Origin: Daucus carota subsp. sativus | Lineage: Eukaryota; Streptophyta; Magnoliopsida; Apiales; Apiaceae | Length of the DNA: 64,000 nucleotides | Direction: 5' to 3' | Assembly (NCBI RefSeq): GCF_001625215.2 | Contig: NC_030384.2 | Location: 41,636,390 to 41,700,389, forward strand | Part shown: in pieces, positions 10,985-23,498 of the stretch | Numbering within the stretch: position 1 is the stretch's first letter | Layout of the letters: every line of letters begins with the position of its first letter | Translations under genes and position numbers: made by a program | The notes under the pieces: generated by a model | What the model was told of the DNA's origin: nothing | The model's database searches: none | Seen by the model: the letters and a program-made list of their open reading frames with translations, nothing else

Positions 10985-13476
10985 ATGGCACAGAAAGGAA
11001 CAGTTTGTGTAACAGGGGCTGGAGGTTACATTGGTTCATGGGTTGTTAAGGTTCTTCTCTCTAACAATTATGTTGTTCATGGCACTGTCAGAGATCCAGG
11101 TTTCTTTCTCTTCTTACCCTCTCTGAATCCCTTATATACATCTGTCTTATCATGTTTTGACTCTTGTTATTCTCTTGATTCTCTCATGTGCGAGCTCTAT
11201 GGATTCTGGTACTGTGTTTGTTCCTGGGAGTTTTAGTTAATTTGGTTCTATCTTGTCTTTTTGTTGTAAAAGGATTTAATACTGTAACATTTTTGCTTTT
11301 GAAAGATGGTTTGCTATTAAGGGGGAAGCCAACATGTTTGTATTTTTTACAATTCCCTTTTCTGTGATCAAGAATTGAAGCAGAGCATAATGTTTAAAAT
11401 GTTCGGTTTCTGTGTTTGGCATACAAATGGAAACTAGCATAATGGGTGTGATCAGCTTGTTTTTGAACAATTTGCAAAAACACAAAACGATAACTAGTTC
11501 TAAAACTATTCCATATAGGAGTATTTTGCACATGTTATGTTCTCCCTAAATTTCATCATAACATCTATGACTTTCGTCTCCTCGTGTTTGATTCCAATTA
11601 CATGTCGTTCTTTTCCAAATAGGCAAAGACAGAAAAAACCCATTCGTAGGTAAAAAACCATATAAATAGGGTATAAATGAATTACTCTACAATTTCTTGC
11701 AGGTTCTACTAAGTATAGTCATTTAACTAAGCTTGAAAAGGCATCTGAGAACCTAAAACTCTTCAAGGCTGATCTACTGGATTTTGATTCTCTTCTTACT
11801 GCTATCAGAGGGTGTGATGGAGTTTTCCATGTAGCAAGTCCAGTTCCTGCCACGGCTGTACAAAATCCTGAGGTAAGAATTGAATTGTTAAATTAATGAT
11901 AAATTGGAAAACTTAAACTTGGAGATCATTAAAACTAAAACTAAAAGCATGTGTTATGGGTTTAATGCTCTCTGGACTTTTCTTGCTAGGCTGGCTTCAG
12001 GATAGCATATGTGGTTGCTCTTTTGAACTTAGGTGATTTTTAGATGGGCTGTTTCGAGATAAAATTGTTTTGAGCTATTGGTAAAATAGGCTTTTCTACT
12101 TCCTATGACACAGGTCTCTTCACCCCCTGCACCAGCTCTTAAATTTAATCGCATTCTTCATCATTAGGCTCTCTCTGCAGAAATTTTTATCCAAGTAGAA
12201 GTAATAGTTCCACAAGGAGCTTATATAATTTCACAATAAGTTTACTCTGCATGAGTATTGAGAATGTCCTAATTAGACCTTTAAAAGGTGGGATCTAAAA
12301 AGTTCTCCTTTGGAATATTACTCCTCTATTAAACACTAGTTACAGATGTAGAACTTATGGTCTTGTCGATAGTCGAGTAACTCTTTGTTGTGTCCCATAA
12401 CAATTTATGTATCATACATTATATAGTTCTTTCTCTCACAGTAATGTTTGCCTTGGCACAGGTAGAATTGCTCGAGCCAGCTGTTAAAGGTACACTTAAT
12501 GTTCTTAAGGCATGTTCTGAGGTTAAAGTCAAGCGAGTAGTGCTTGTATCATCTGTGGCTGCTATAGCCATGAACCCCAGCTGGCCCAAGGGAAAACTAA
12601 TGGATGAAACTTCTTGGTCGGACAAGGAATTCTGCAGAAAAATAAAGGTATTATGTCAATGACTCGCATACGTCTTTCACCACATCTGAAGCATAGTAGC
12701 CTCTAAGTTAAGATATAGTCTCTGATGGAGAGATCTAATTTTCTGAAATACCTTCTTTATGTGATTATTCTGCCTGGTTTCTTGTCTGTGCAGAGCTATT
12801 ATTCACTCTCCAAAACAGAAGCAGAGAGTGAAGCTTGGGAATTTGCCAGACAGAGTGGAATTGACCTTGTAACTGTTTGTCCTAGCCTTGTCTGGGGGCC
12901 ATTACTTCAGAGCACAACAAATTCCAGTAGCTTAAGCCTTATTAATATTATGAAAGGTAATAGATATATAGATATGAAATCTATTGATAATGAGAATGCT
13001 GAGTGGCGCTCCTTTCATTTGACATCACAGAAGGTTTAAAGGAAATGGCAAACAATATGGGGTGGTATGTAGATGTACGTGATGTTGCTGATGCATTATT
13101 GTTGGCATATGAAAAGCCTGAAGCTGAAGGAAGATACATATGCTCAGCTCACGCGTTCTATAAACAGGATTTAGTGGAGTTCGTGAGAAAACTTTATCCA
13201 AACTACAATTATCCAAAGAGGTGAATTTCTATTTCTCTGATGAGTATTATGCCTACTAGGCTTGCCATGGATTCTCATATGTGATTGCAGAAAATTCCTT
13301 TTATGTCTTTCTCATCAATTCCGTCAAACATTCTTTACAGTTTCACTGCTGGAGATGGAGTCGATTTTAAGCCCAACTCAGAGAAACTAGAAAAACTGGG
13401 ACTGAGTTACAGACCGCTAGAAGAAACTATCAAGGATTCTGTTGAGAGCTACAGGCAGTCTGGTTGCCTAGATTAA
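10985..13476 (+). CDS. Cinnamoyl-CoA reductase-like NAD(P)H-dependent reductase, tandem copy 1
   Basis: Six exons: 10985-11099, 11703-11872, 12462-12647, 12794-12956, 13031-13220 and 13341-13476. They join in phase into 319 residues, normal for this extended short-chain dehydrogenase family. Residues 8-14 form the dinucleotide loop GAGGYIG in [23 protein letters not shown] serine block follows near residue 125, and the catalytic Tyr160-x-x-x-Lys164 reads YSLSK. True lignin CCRs have NWYCYGK at this place, so this is a CCR-like relative that may act on another aldehyde or CoA ester. The substrate is unknown. The frame upstream lacks an earlier ATG. Intron 4 is only 74 bases and remains partly open, which could mislead gene finders. 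Two AATAAA signals lie at 13594 and 13606. Its sister gene starts 630 bases downstream. Confidence 0.9.
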
Positions 13477-13591
13477 TTAGAAAGCTTAAGCATTGCATTT
13501 GCTCTTGAAGTTTCATCTCTACTAATAGAAACTTGCGTGTTTTAGGGGATGAAGTTGTACTTTGAAAGTTTAAATTGCTTCTCTTCCGTCT

Positions 13592-13611
13592 TCAATAAAT
13601 TTTTCAATAAA
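13592..13611 (+). terminator. Polyadenylation signals of reductase copy 1
   Basis: Two AATAAA hexamers at 13594-13599 and 13606-13611, about 120-135 bases after the stop codon. Confidence 0.5.
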
Positions 13612-13629
13612 TCGAGTGATTACACATCT

Positions 13630-13900
13630 GATTTATTTTCAAAGTATTGAATGAAATAAAAGGTTCTTTTCACAGGACTGATTACGAAGAATCGAACAGA
13701 GTGTACAGTTTCGTTATTGTAATTGTGTGTAGTGTCTTGAGGGGAAAAACTCAAAGTGCAGGTGATGCTTCACTCAGAAACTCTCCCTCAGAAAGTACAG
13801 GGGATCAGAAAGTAGTGACAGAGAACAATATGATTGAAATGTGCAATAGACAAGAAGATAAACCTGGAATTACCTACAAAAGAAATGATGAACACAGCCT
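13630..13900 (+). repeat. Duplicated 3' flank, first copy
   Basis: The stretch ATGAAATAAAAGGTTCTTTTCACAG...GAAGAATCGAACAGAGTG...AGTGACAGAGAACAATATGATT matches in order the DNA at about 16310-16480 behind the second reductase gene. The tandem duplication therefore included the downstream flank. The 95-codon frame across it has no known similarity and is probably chance. Confidence 0.6.
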
Positions 13901-14106
13901 AATATCTCATTTAGTAAAAAAGTATATAAATTGAAATTACAATATTTTTCCAAATAAAGATTAGTGGACCATGGCCATCTGGTATAAAGTGGGTTCAGTG
14001 CATATTCTAAAAATAGAACACAGTTCCTGTTTTTTTGTTTAATTTTACAGGTTTAATAGTTCTTGAAACCAACAACTAAACAGAGACGGTGTTTGATCTA
14101 ATATTG

Positions 14107-16155
14107 ATGGCACAAAAGGGAACAGTTTGTGTAACAGGGGCAGGAGGTTACATTGGTTCATGGGTTGTCAAGACTCTTCTCTCTCGCGATTATGTTGTTC
14201 ATGGCACTGTCAGAGATCCAGGTTTCCTTTTCTGCCGTACCCTCTTTGTGTCCCTCATATTACATTTGTCTTTAACATGTTATTGTTTTCTTGATTCTTT
14301 CGTGTATGAGCTCCATTAATTCTGATATTGTGTTTGTTCCCGGGAGTTCAGTTAATTTGTTTCCATCTTTTCTTTGTTGTAAAAGGATGTAATACTATAC
14401 ATTTTTTGCCTACTCAGGGTGTGAATTGTGATCACCTTGTTTGCGACAGGACATGATAATGGCATCGATGCAGTTTTGCTATTCTGTAGGATTTGCATAT
14501 ATTAAGTTCTCCCTAAACTTCATCATAACATGTGTGACTGTAGTCTCCTTCCATATGTAATCAGCCGGCCATCTCATCTTTGATTTGAATCTCATGTTTA
14601 TCCCATTACAACCAAAGAATCTTTGAAATTAAAAATCAATTGAAGGCGTTATGCTGAATTAGTAGTCTACATTGTCTTCCAGGTTCTGCCAAGTATAGTC
14701 ATTTAACTAAGCTTGAAAAAGCATCTGAGAACCTAAAACTTGTCAAGGCTGATCTACTTGATACCGATTCTCTTCTTGTTGCTATCAAAGGCTGTGATGG
14801 AGTTTTCCATGTCGCAAGTCCAGTTCCTGCCACTGATGTGAAAGATCCCCAGGTAAAAAGAGAATTGTTGAATTAATGAGAAACCGGAAAAATAGGTTTT
14901 TCTACTTCCTTTGATGCTGGCTTTATCGCTCTCTTCTTCATCATTAGGGTCTCTCCCCAAAAATTGTTTATCCTAGTAGAACCAATAGTTCCACAAGACA
15001 CATTCAAATTTCACAAGCTGTTTACTCATATGAGTAGTGAGACCGAGTGTGTCCTACTTAGACCTGTAAAAGGCGGAGATACGAATTCGCCTTCTGGAGT
15101 AGTACTCCTCTATTGAGCACCAGTTACAGATGAAGAACTTAAGGTTGCGTCCAATCACATTATATGTATCATACACAATACACTGAAAAGTTGTTTCTCT
15201 GACAGTATATGATTGCTCTGGCGCAGGTAGAATTGCTTGAGCCAGCTGTTAAAGGTACACAGAATGTTCTTAAGGCATGTTCTGAGGTAAAGGTCAAGCG
15301 AGTAGTGCTTGTATCATCTGTGGCCGCTATCGCCATGAACCCCAGCTGGCCCAAGGAAAAACTAATGGATGAAACTTCATGGTCCGACAAGGAATTCTGC
15401 AAAAATATAAAGGTATGTCAACTAATTACTCACATATATCTTTTAACACATCTTGAGCATAGAAAACCTGAAGTTGAAATATAGTCTCTGTTGGCGGGAA
15501 CTAATTCTGCCTGGCTTTCTGTCAGTACAGGACTTCTATTCACTCTCCAAAACAGAGGCAGAGAGTGAAGCTTGGGAATGTGCCAAAAAGAGTGGAATTA
15601 ATCTTGTTGCTGTTAATCCGAGTCTCGTGTGGGGGCCATTACTTCAGAGCACAACGAATGCCAGTAGCTTAAGCCTCATTCGTCTTATGAAAGGTAACAG
15701 ACACATAGACATGAAATCTATTAATAATGAGAATGCTGAGGGCTACTCCTTTTAACATCACAGAAGGGAAAAACAAAATGGCAAACAATATGGGGTGGTA
15801 TGTAGATGTACGCGATGTTGCTGATGCATTATTATTGGCATATGAAAAGCCTGAAGCCGAAGGAAGATACATATGCTCAGCTCACTCATTCTATAAACAG
15901 GATTTAGTGGAGTTCGTGAAGAAACTTTATCCGAACTACAATTATCCAAAGAGGTGAATCTCTATTTCTCTGATGAGTATTATGCACAACGGACTTGCAT
16001 GACAGCAAATTCTTTACAGTTTTACTGCTGGAAATGGAGTCGATTTCAAGCCCACGACAGAGAAACTGCAGAAGCTGGGACTGAGTTTCAGACCGCTGGA
16101 AGAAACTATTAAGGATTCTGTTGACAGCTACAAACAGTCTGGCAGTCTAGATTAA
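14107..16155 (+). CDS. Cinnamoyl-CoA reductase-like NAD(P)H-dependent reductase, tandem copy 2
   Basis: Exons at 14107-14221, 14683-14852, 15227-15412, 15531-15693, 15764-15953 and 16020-16155. Every exon is exactly as long as its partner in copy 1, and the protein is again 319 residues. The GAGGYIG loop, the serine block and the YSLSK catalytic motif are kept. Exon 4 starts DFYSLSK where copy 1 has SYYSLSK. Differences cluster in exon 4 and its neighbours: LVAVNPS against [18 protein letters not shown] against LINIMKEGLKE, and an altered C-terminus. Nothing in the frame suggests loss of function. Introns are shorter than in copy 1 (introns 1 and 3 especially), while intron 4 is 70 bases. A TATA-like TATATAAAT lies near 13922. 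Confidence 0.9.
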
Positions 16156-16309
16156 TTAGAAAGCTTAAGCTCAGGTTTTGCTCTTGATATTTCATAAATA
16201 ATATCAACTTGGCAGCTACTCATTTTAACCTGCACGTTTCAGGGGATGAAGTTGTACTTTGAATTGCTTCTCTTCAATGAATTGAGTAATTTATGTTCAA
16301 AATCGATAC

Positions 16310-16480
16310 CGAATGAATTAAAATGTTTTCAGTTCACAGCATTGAATACGAAGAATCGAGGAGAGTGGAGGTCGAGAAATAAAAATAGTGACACAGAGCA
16401 ACATGATTAAAATGTACATAGAGAAGAAGATAAAACTAGAAATAGAAAAATAAAGAAGTGATGAACACAGGCTACAAGAC
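16310..16480 (+). repeat. Duplicated 3' flank, second copy
   Basis: Diverged partner of the 13630-13900 flank, sharing ACGAAGAATCGA, GTGACA.AGA.CAA.ATGATT and the AAGAAGATAAA block in the same order. Confidence 0.6.
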
Positions 16481-17898
16481 ATAAGCAATTACATAAAGCT
16501 TGACTACTGAACAACTCTTGATCAGAATTCCAGAATATCTGGTTTGATTAAGACGGTTTATTAGCATACATGATTTACCAAAATTGTTTGGTTCTTTTTA
16601 CTTGCACAATAGCGTTATTTAACGTTACTCATATGGATTTAATGTATCAAATTATTTTGCCAGAACCATAAATCATATTGACTATTGTAGTTGCCATCAC
16701 CATCAATCCAATTCACTATCTAGACTGTTTACCCACCATCTATATTTTTTCCACTCCGAAAAGAATTTCAACTGAGACTATGACTAAGAATTCCCACAAT
16801 ATTATTCCCCATCTTGCCTCGCTGAACCGAACTTCAAATCATGAGACCATAACTTGAAACCCTCACGGAATGTTAGCACTCAAAATTTGAGAACTCTTAA
16901 AATCATATTCCTCCTCCTCATTTTTTATAATATTTTTCAATTATTTTTTTATGTATATTAAGGTGCATATAATTTTATAAGTTATTTTTAATCTTTTATA
17001 ATTGTTTAGATATTAAATTTTTATTCAGATTTTATTAAGAAAAATAATTTATGAAACTGTATTTCATAAGAGTTTTAAAATACGTGTCAAACCCCATCCT
17101 CAAGATAAATTACAAAAGGATATAAATTCATCAAATAATTTATAAGTTCAAAAGGATATAAATTCATCAAATTAAAAATAATTTATAAATTCAACCAAAA
17201 CAGTTACATCCGAGAAATAACAAACTTGTTACTCGGTTTTTCCAACCATTTTCTTACATTTTTTTTCTAGATATCTTATACAAATTCTTAAATTTCAAAA
17301 TTTACTATATATAATAAAATTTTATAGTATAAAAATCAACAGAATCACTATCTTTCTCCACTATATTCTTTACACTTTAAATATCAACCGATCACATCAT
17401 TTTTCTCATTTTTATTATTTTATTTACCCAATTTGAATATAAACGATCAGATAGCACGATCAGATAGCAAATATATGAAAACAATAAATTATAATAAAAA
17501 CGGCGGGAGAGAAATTAGGGAGGGAAAGAACGGTAATACCCGTAATGTGGAAGAAACCAATTTCGAACTTTCCCGTTTAACTGACGCCTCTGTTATGTTT
17601 GTGTACGTAGCTGTCCCACTTTAAGTCTTGCCACTTGCCATACTTGTGTTATGTAATAAATCATCGTCATCATCGTAAATAAATCAACACACCCACGATC
17701 CTCCTGCTCCTTCGACTACTATCTACTATATCATTATTGTATATTACTTGCTCTTTAACATCTATCTGTCCACCTCCTATTAAGCTGCTTCTTGATCGAT
17801 TAAAAAAAAGTCTACGCACAGTTTAAGTTTTAAGCCTACTTGGTTCTCTTTTTTGATCGAAATAATTCAAGGGTTTGATAGGTTTTGTGTGATTGTGT
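16481..17898. other. Spacer and RRM gene promoter
   Basis: AT-rich spacer. About 16940-17090 resembles the interior of the Stowaway family seen elsewhere in the window (TTCAGATTTTATTAAGAAAAATAATTTATGAA... ending in AAAATACGTGTC), without clear ends. The 17600-17898 part is pyrimidine-rich and is the likely promoter and leader of the RNA-binding protein gene. Confidence 0.45.
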
Positions 17899-20800
17899 AT
17901 GGCTTTAAGTTATCGGGGAAGGCCAAGTACGGGGTTGGACTACTTGAATTCTGATACAACACTCACTAAGCTGTTTGTGGGTGGTCTTGCTTGGGAGACT
18001 CAGAGTCCAACTCTACACTCTTACTTTCGACAGTTTGGGGAGATTCTTGAAGCTGTTGTGATCACAGATAAGAATACTGGGAGATCCAAGGGCTATGGCT
18101 TTGTGAGTCTCTCTCTCTCTCTCTCTCTCTCTCATATGTTTGTGCTTCTGTGTTCTTTAATTTTTTTTATTTCTACCAAGAAATATGTTATGATAGGTGT
18201 CTTTTGTTCTAAGAATGATGCAATTAAGACAAAACTGTTTTAGAGACTTGATTCTTAGCACGTATAGAGTGTTTACCCTAATTGGATTTTTATGATCAAA
18301 GACATTTAATAATTTTTGGAGACTGGTGTGAGAATTGATATTTTGGATAATATATATTTTTACCAGGGATATTATGCTATTGCTTGAATGTGAAGATCAA
18401 AAGTGATCTACTAATGTAGTGTAGTGTATACTATGAGTCTCGCTATTACCGTGGGGTGAGACATATATAGATTAACATGTTTTAGCAACCTTGATAAATT
18501 TGATGTTTTGTGCTTATTATAGACGTTAATATATATCGAATTGAGGGTTTAGGTGACTTTCCGGGACCCAGAATCTGCTAAGAGAGCATGTGCTGATCCA
18601 AGTCCAATTATTGATGGTAGACGGGCAAACTGTAATTTGGCTGCACTTGGACGACCTCCCCCTGCTTTTCCTATTGGTATGTAGCATTTAACCAGTGTAG
18701 TTTATGGTTTGTTGGTTTACATGTCCATCTTTTTTAATATCATTAACCTATCCTTCATGCTCAATTTACATTGAAGCTTTTGCTAATGAATATAACACAC
18801 AGGAGTTTGGAATCCCATGTTCTGTTAACAGTAGTTCTTTCAGTGTAGCTACTTGTCTTCTATTGTCATGGCTTCTGTTGCATAAGTTTCTTCTGTCAAC
18901 TTAACGTGATAGATTCGATTTCCAGACTTTGTCAAAGATATATTGAATCACTGGACTGTGTTTGTCATCATGCTCATTGAGATGACTGTAGTATTGGATT
19001 GGTTTTAGGAATATCAATAAACAGGTTTAACTCAAGTCTCAAACCACATAAGACTCTTAAGTACAGGTTCAGCAAGAGTGTAGCACTCGAAATGGATAGC
19101 AATTGATTAGTGCTCAACAACATTAGACAAGACTACATGGACCACAGAGAATATAAAATACTCGAAACTGTTTACCATTTTCTTTTTATCCGATTTTTTT
19201 GACTTCCAGGTTATCTATAAGTGACAGCTAAATTACGTAGAAAGGGTTTTATTTAATCACAATTTACACTTAAAAGGCCTAAAACTTCACTATTGAAAAA
19301 ATAAAATAAAATTGGCCCTTTTTATCAGGAACACATAGAATCACATTAATAAACTTCACATAACTTCTGCACATTCAAACTGGCCTTTTTCTGCTTATTG
19401 GGCCCGGGTTCTTGATTTAGAAAAAAATACTAGCAGCGCATATGAAACTTGTGGTTCGTGTGCATATTTATGTTCAGTATTATTATTATTTTATTTTGAA
19501 AATGAGCAAAAATGCAAAAAAAGATCGTGTTTTTAGATAAAGGTAATTTAACATGTGCTATTTTGTGATGAAAAGGTCCATTTTCTCTAACTCTGTGATT
19601 TTGGGCCATTTGACTTCAAATTAAAAAAAAAAAAAAAAAACCGCCTAAATTGAGTTGTAGTTGTAACATATTAGTTGCTATAAATTTGAGGTTAGAGCAT
19701 AATATTAGCACCTGTTTAGTCTCGCTGAGAGTGGTTTGTGTACTATCCAAACTGGAGTATATGAGTCTGGAAGGTAACACAAAATATGTTCATGTTACTT
19801 TTCCTGCAGAGTCTGTTTATGTAGAAGTCAGAGTGTTATTTAGCTATGATTGTGGAAAATTAATTAGTTAGAATGTTTGTGTGCAGTCCATTTAACTTTT
19901 TGATAATGCTTTTTCCCGGTGGTAGGACATAATAGATTACCGTCACCTTATTATGGAGGTATGCCTTCTCGTGGAGCATATATTGGAAATTTTGGCTACC
20001 AACAGCCATATTCATATGGCCTTCAGCAAGGGCTCATATATCCGCAACATGGGTGAGCTGTATACTACTTTATCACCAATATTACCACTATAATTTTGTC
20101 ACTTTTATATTTTGTTCCCAACATGGGTAGAGCATGACTACATGTTTCTTCTTACATGGAGTCGCTTTTTTAGAATAACTTGCAATGGTTTCATGGTTGT
20201 CGCCCTACAGCTGGCTGTTCAGCACCACTGAAAATTAGTTGATAAACGACGTTTCTTCTATGATTACTATGCCTTTTAGTGGGTAAATCATTATTAATTT
20301 AGTGGATTTTTAATCTTTCGCTTTGGCAAAATAATATATAGACATAACTTGAATTCTAGCAGATATCACTCGTAAAATTAATTACAGAAGCCTGTGTGGT
20401 AATTTCACGATCTTAGCCATATTCAATTAAGATGGGAGCTTGCTTCCATCTGCAGAAAAAGATACTGTTATTGGACCAATGAAGATGAGTTATTTATTTT
20501 TATTTTTTTGCTAAAGATATTTTTTTTTAAAGATTTGATAATATTGATCAGGTGTCTAATCATTATAGTATCTTCAGCTGGATGCTTGATTGACGATAGA
20601 CCTTCTATGTTTCTCTGTTGCATAGGATCAGACTAGCCATGGTGTATTGCTAATTTATTGTGAAAGAATAGCTAGCAAAAGTTTCATAATCCCACTCATA
20701 TTTTACGACTAGATTATCTGGTATGCGTGAATTGTGCTTGTAGGTGTCCTGTGTTCACCTGTGGTCTAGACCAATAAAAACTTTAGGTGGACACTTTTTT

Positions 20801-21499
20801 GTATTTGGGTTACATGAGATGATTTTTATTGATTACCATCCTTGTAACACAGATTTTAGTTGTAAACCTAAGTGCTTTATATTTGTTAACTTTTTGCAGT
20901 TTTGGCACTTATGGTTCAGAAAACGTCTATCCACAGGTCAGCACGCCTCACTATTTGATTATTTTTTTTTACCCTCAAATTAAGCATTGCTTCTTATATA
21001 ATGCTTAATTTCTATAAAATGCATCTATATTGCTTTGTGGCAGGGTGCTTACAACCCTTATGCTGGTCAGCAGTACCTTCCAATATATGGGGTACCTGGA
21101 ACAGTTAATACGGCTATGTATCCTTACAATGTTGGTCAAAATGTTCCAAGTGGCCAGGGTTATACAACATTGCAGGGTTATGCATTGCCTGGTCACCAAA
21201 TTATGCAGTTTGGTGTACCCACTGTCAATTCAATCACCACACCAGCTCTTCAAACACTTCAATCTCCATATCCTGCAGGCAAAATCTTCTTTCTTGAATA
21301 TAATTCTATCCTTCAAATATTGTAAATTCCACCAATTAAATTAGAAAAATATTTCTTTAGTAAACATCTAACGTGACTATACTTTTTTCTGGGATTATCA
21401 GGTGTAGTTTCACCCATGCCAGCACGACCGCAGTTAATAATACCAGTCCATTCTCCTCAAATCATACAAAGTGGCAGTTCTGACCAAAATACTGGTTGA
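17899..21499 (+). CDS. Single-RRM RNA-binding protein with Gly/Tyr/Gln-rich tail
   Basis: Exons 17899-18102, 18553-18676, 19926-20052, 20900-20936, 21044-21278 and 21402-21499 join in phase to 274 residues. One RRM spans residues 24-100, with RNP2 LFVGGL (25-30) and RNP1 KGYGFVTF (64-71) split by intron 1. The C-terminal 170 residues are rich in Gly, Tyr, Pro and Gln ([22 protein letters not shown]), a low-complexity tail usual for the plant ARP1/RBM24-38-like group that binds mRNA in nucleus or cytoplasm. The RNA target cannot be read from sequence. Intron 5 starts with GC instead of GT. The only in-phase solution giving the expected [15 protein letters not shown] ending uses CTGCAG|GCAAAA. 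Further introns follow the stop codon. The start ATG is the first in frame. Confidence 0.9.
18103..18133 (+). repeat. (TC)n microsatellite at the start of intron 1
   Basis: GTGAGT is followed directly by about 13 TC units, so the polypyrimidine repeat starts at the sixth base of the RRM gene's first intron. Confidence 0.9.
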
Positions 21500-22600
21500 G
21501 GAGATTCTAAGGTAAGAAAATGTCAAGTCACTTGGGGTCTTAAGAATTTCAACTATATAATCTTTGTTAATATTCTTGATGGAACTATTGATTAAATACG
21601 TGTGTAGGTTTCCATAAATTGCAGCATGATTAAGAACAGCGTACTGCTACTAGTGACGGACTTCAAATCTTGCCTTGCAAACTATTTATTTTTCATTACA
21701 AAGGTGCGTGTTTTATGATAAGTGTGTTAGTAAATACTGTTGTTTCGACATCAAGATTACTACCCAACACACTCTAGCAGAAAACAAGCATAATAAAAAC
21801 AAAATCATTTCACCAGGCATAATGATATCCATCTTGCTTTGCTTATCTTAATCCTTTCAAGACTTGGAAGTCAATTCATATTTTTTACGTTCATGCTGAT
21901 CATGTTAGATAAGAGTGTTACTTTTATTCTAGTGAAGAATTGATTTTCTCAATATTATGCAGGTCAAAATGCCAAAATTACGTCTTGTTTTTTTATGGTG
22001 GAGTTCATATAATTGCAAACATGTCCCGTCAAATTGCTCATCTCAACTGTCACATTCTACTGGTTGTCTGGCTGGCCGGTAAATCATCACGAATCAAAGG
22101 CCAGGGGATGGTAGAACAGGTTTCTGGCTCCTGTACAGAGAAGATAGGATCAACATATGATTATTTTGTGACATACCTAGCATTTGGGTGTGAAATGTCT
22201 GGTTCATTCTTGCATGTCATTTTAGAGTATTGTCCATAGCCATAGGGGAATATACAATTTCGTAACTGGTAGTGTCATTAAAACACATTCAGCATTTAGA
22301 AGTTAGATGTTTGCATTCAGAGCCTAAACCAGGCCTAGAAGTCGGAAAATATGTGAATAAGGATTTTCCTGTCCACTCTGAACTGTGAATATGTTGTTTA
22401 GTTCGTCTTGAGTCATACTTACAACTGCGGGTATTTGTCAATGTCAACACAGCCATCACTGCTGTTGCAGGATATTCTCCCCATTCCAAAACTGTATATA
22501 ATTGTCTCATGTCATCACCGAAGACTGTTGTTGATGATTTTTCATTGCTCCCTTCCAAAAACAAAGAAACCTTTGTAAATTATTGTAATTGCTAAAGTTA
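21500..22600 (+). other. 3'UTR with introns of the RRM gene
   Basis: Twelve bases after the stop codon lies a strong donor (TTCTAAG|GTAAGA, cut after 21511). Possible acceptors are TGTGTAG|GTTTCC at 21607 and TTATGCAG|GTCAAA near 21962. The following 600 bases are less AT-rich than intergenic DNA and hold no conserved frame, as expected of a 3'UTR. A donor this close to the stop should not trigger nonsense-mediated decay. Confidence 0.5.
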
Positions 22601-23498
22601 CCATTTTCTCATTCTCTGTAATAGATGTAGGCAGTTATCATGAAACTCAGTAACTGAGTTAGTCCATGCCATTGAGTTATCATGACACGGTATATTGATT
22701 ACATCGCACACAAGGATAGGGCCATACTGATTTTGTAATTTGGCAACCTTGCTTGGGTTTCATTTCCTCAAAAAAGAGGGGAGTCCTTGTATATAGTAAT
22801 GGCATATGATCTGAACTACAAAACCCAGCATGCAGTATGAACTCAGGAATATTTAATTTGAACTTTGGATAGGTCTTAACTGAAGAGGATTACATTATTA
22901 GTTTCAAAAATATGAAGTTCAGCATTTGCTTCTGTACAAACTTATCTAGCACTTCTAGACATAGTTCACTCGTCGATAGAGCTTCACCGCAATACCCTGA
23001 AAAATATAACACAAACAATGGAAACTGATGTAATTGTCAAAAGTCATAATAAGCAAGTCCATTCTGGCATTTTCAACTCGTCTAAGAACTGGCTTTCTTT
23101 GCGACCTTAGATTTGACTGGACTGCGAAATGACCAAGGAGTAAAAATGAAAAAAATTCTACGATATATAAAAGGAAGAAACTGCTATATGAACCAGAGTT
23201 GGTTTCTTGTATGACAGAGACCATCATTTTACAAGATGGATTTTAGTTTTCCGTGGAAACTAATCTAAGTAAAATTCTACCCTTCGAGGGTAGCCAACAA
23301 TAATTAGTAGTCCTTGAGCATCAGCATTATGATATCAGCTCATTTTTATTGAATTTACTGGCAGTAATAAAAAGTCTGGTATGGAAACTGCTTACTTGGG
23401 AAAATTATACTACTTCGAGCCTCCGTGATGTGCAAGCACTCTACAGAACTTTTCGTCATGGTATAAGTCATAGATTACAAAACCCTGTGTCTACTTTT
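22601..23498. other. Convergent spacer between the RRM and PPD genes
   Basis: This holds the 3' ends of the two facing genes. A 90-codon minus-strand frame at 22955-23227 has no recognisable similarity and is not needed by the PPD model. Confidence 0.5.

Noticed and set aside
13647-13934. 95-codon frame between the two reductase genes
   Set aside because: It lies in duplicated 3' flank, and the equivalent frame is not kept behind copy 2.
10985-16155. True lignin cinnamoyl-CoA reductase
   Set aside because: The NWYCYGK signature is absent. The active-site motif is YSLSK, so only CCR-like is justified.
22955-23227. 90-codon minus-strand frame ending GIAVKLYRRVNYV as the last exon of the PPD1-like gene
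   Set aside because: A 27-base exon at 23499-23525 gives the conserved VVSSFRFI ending in the right phase. The longer frame resembles nothing.
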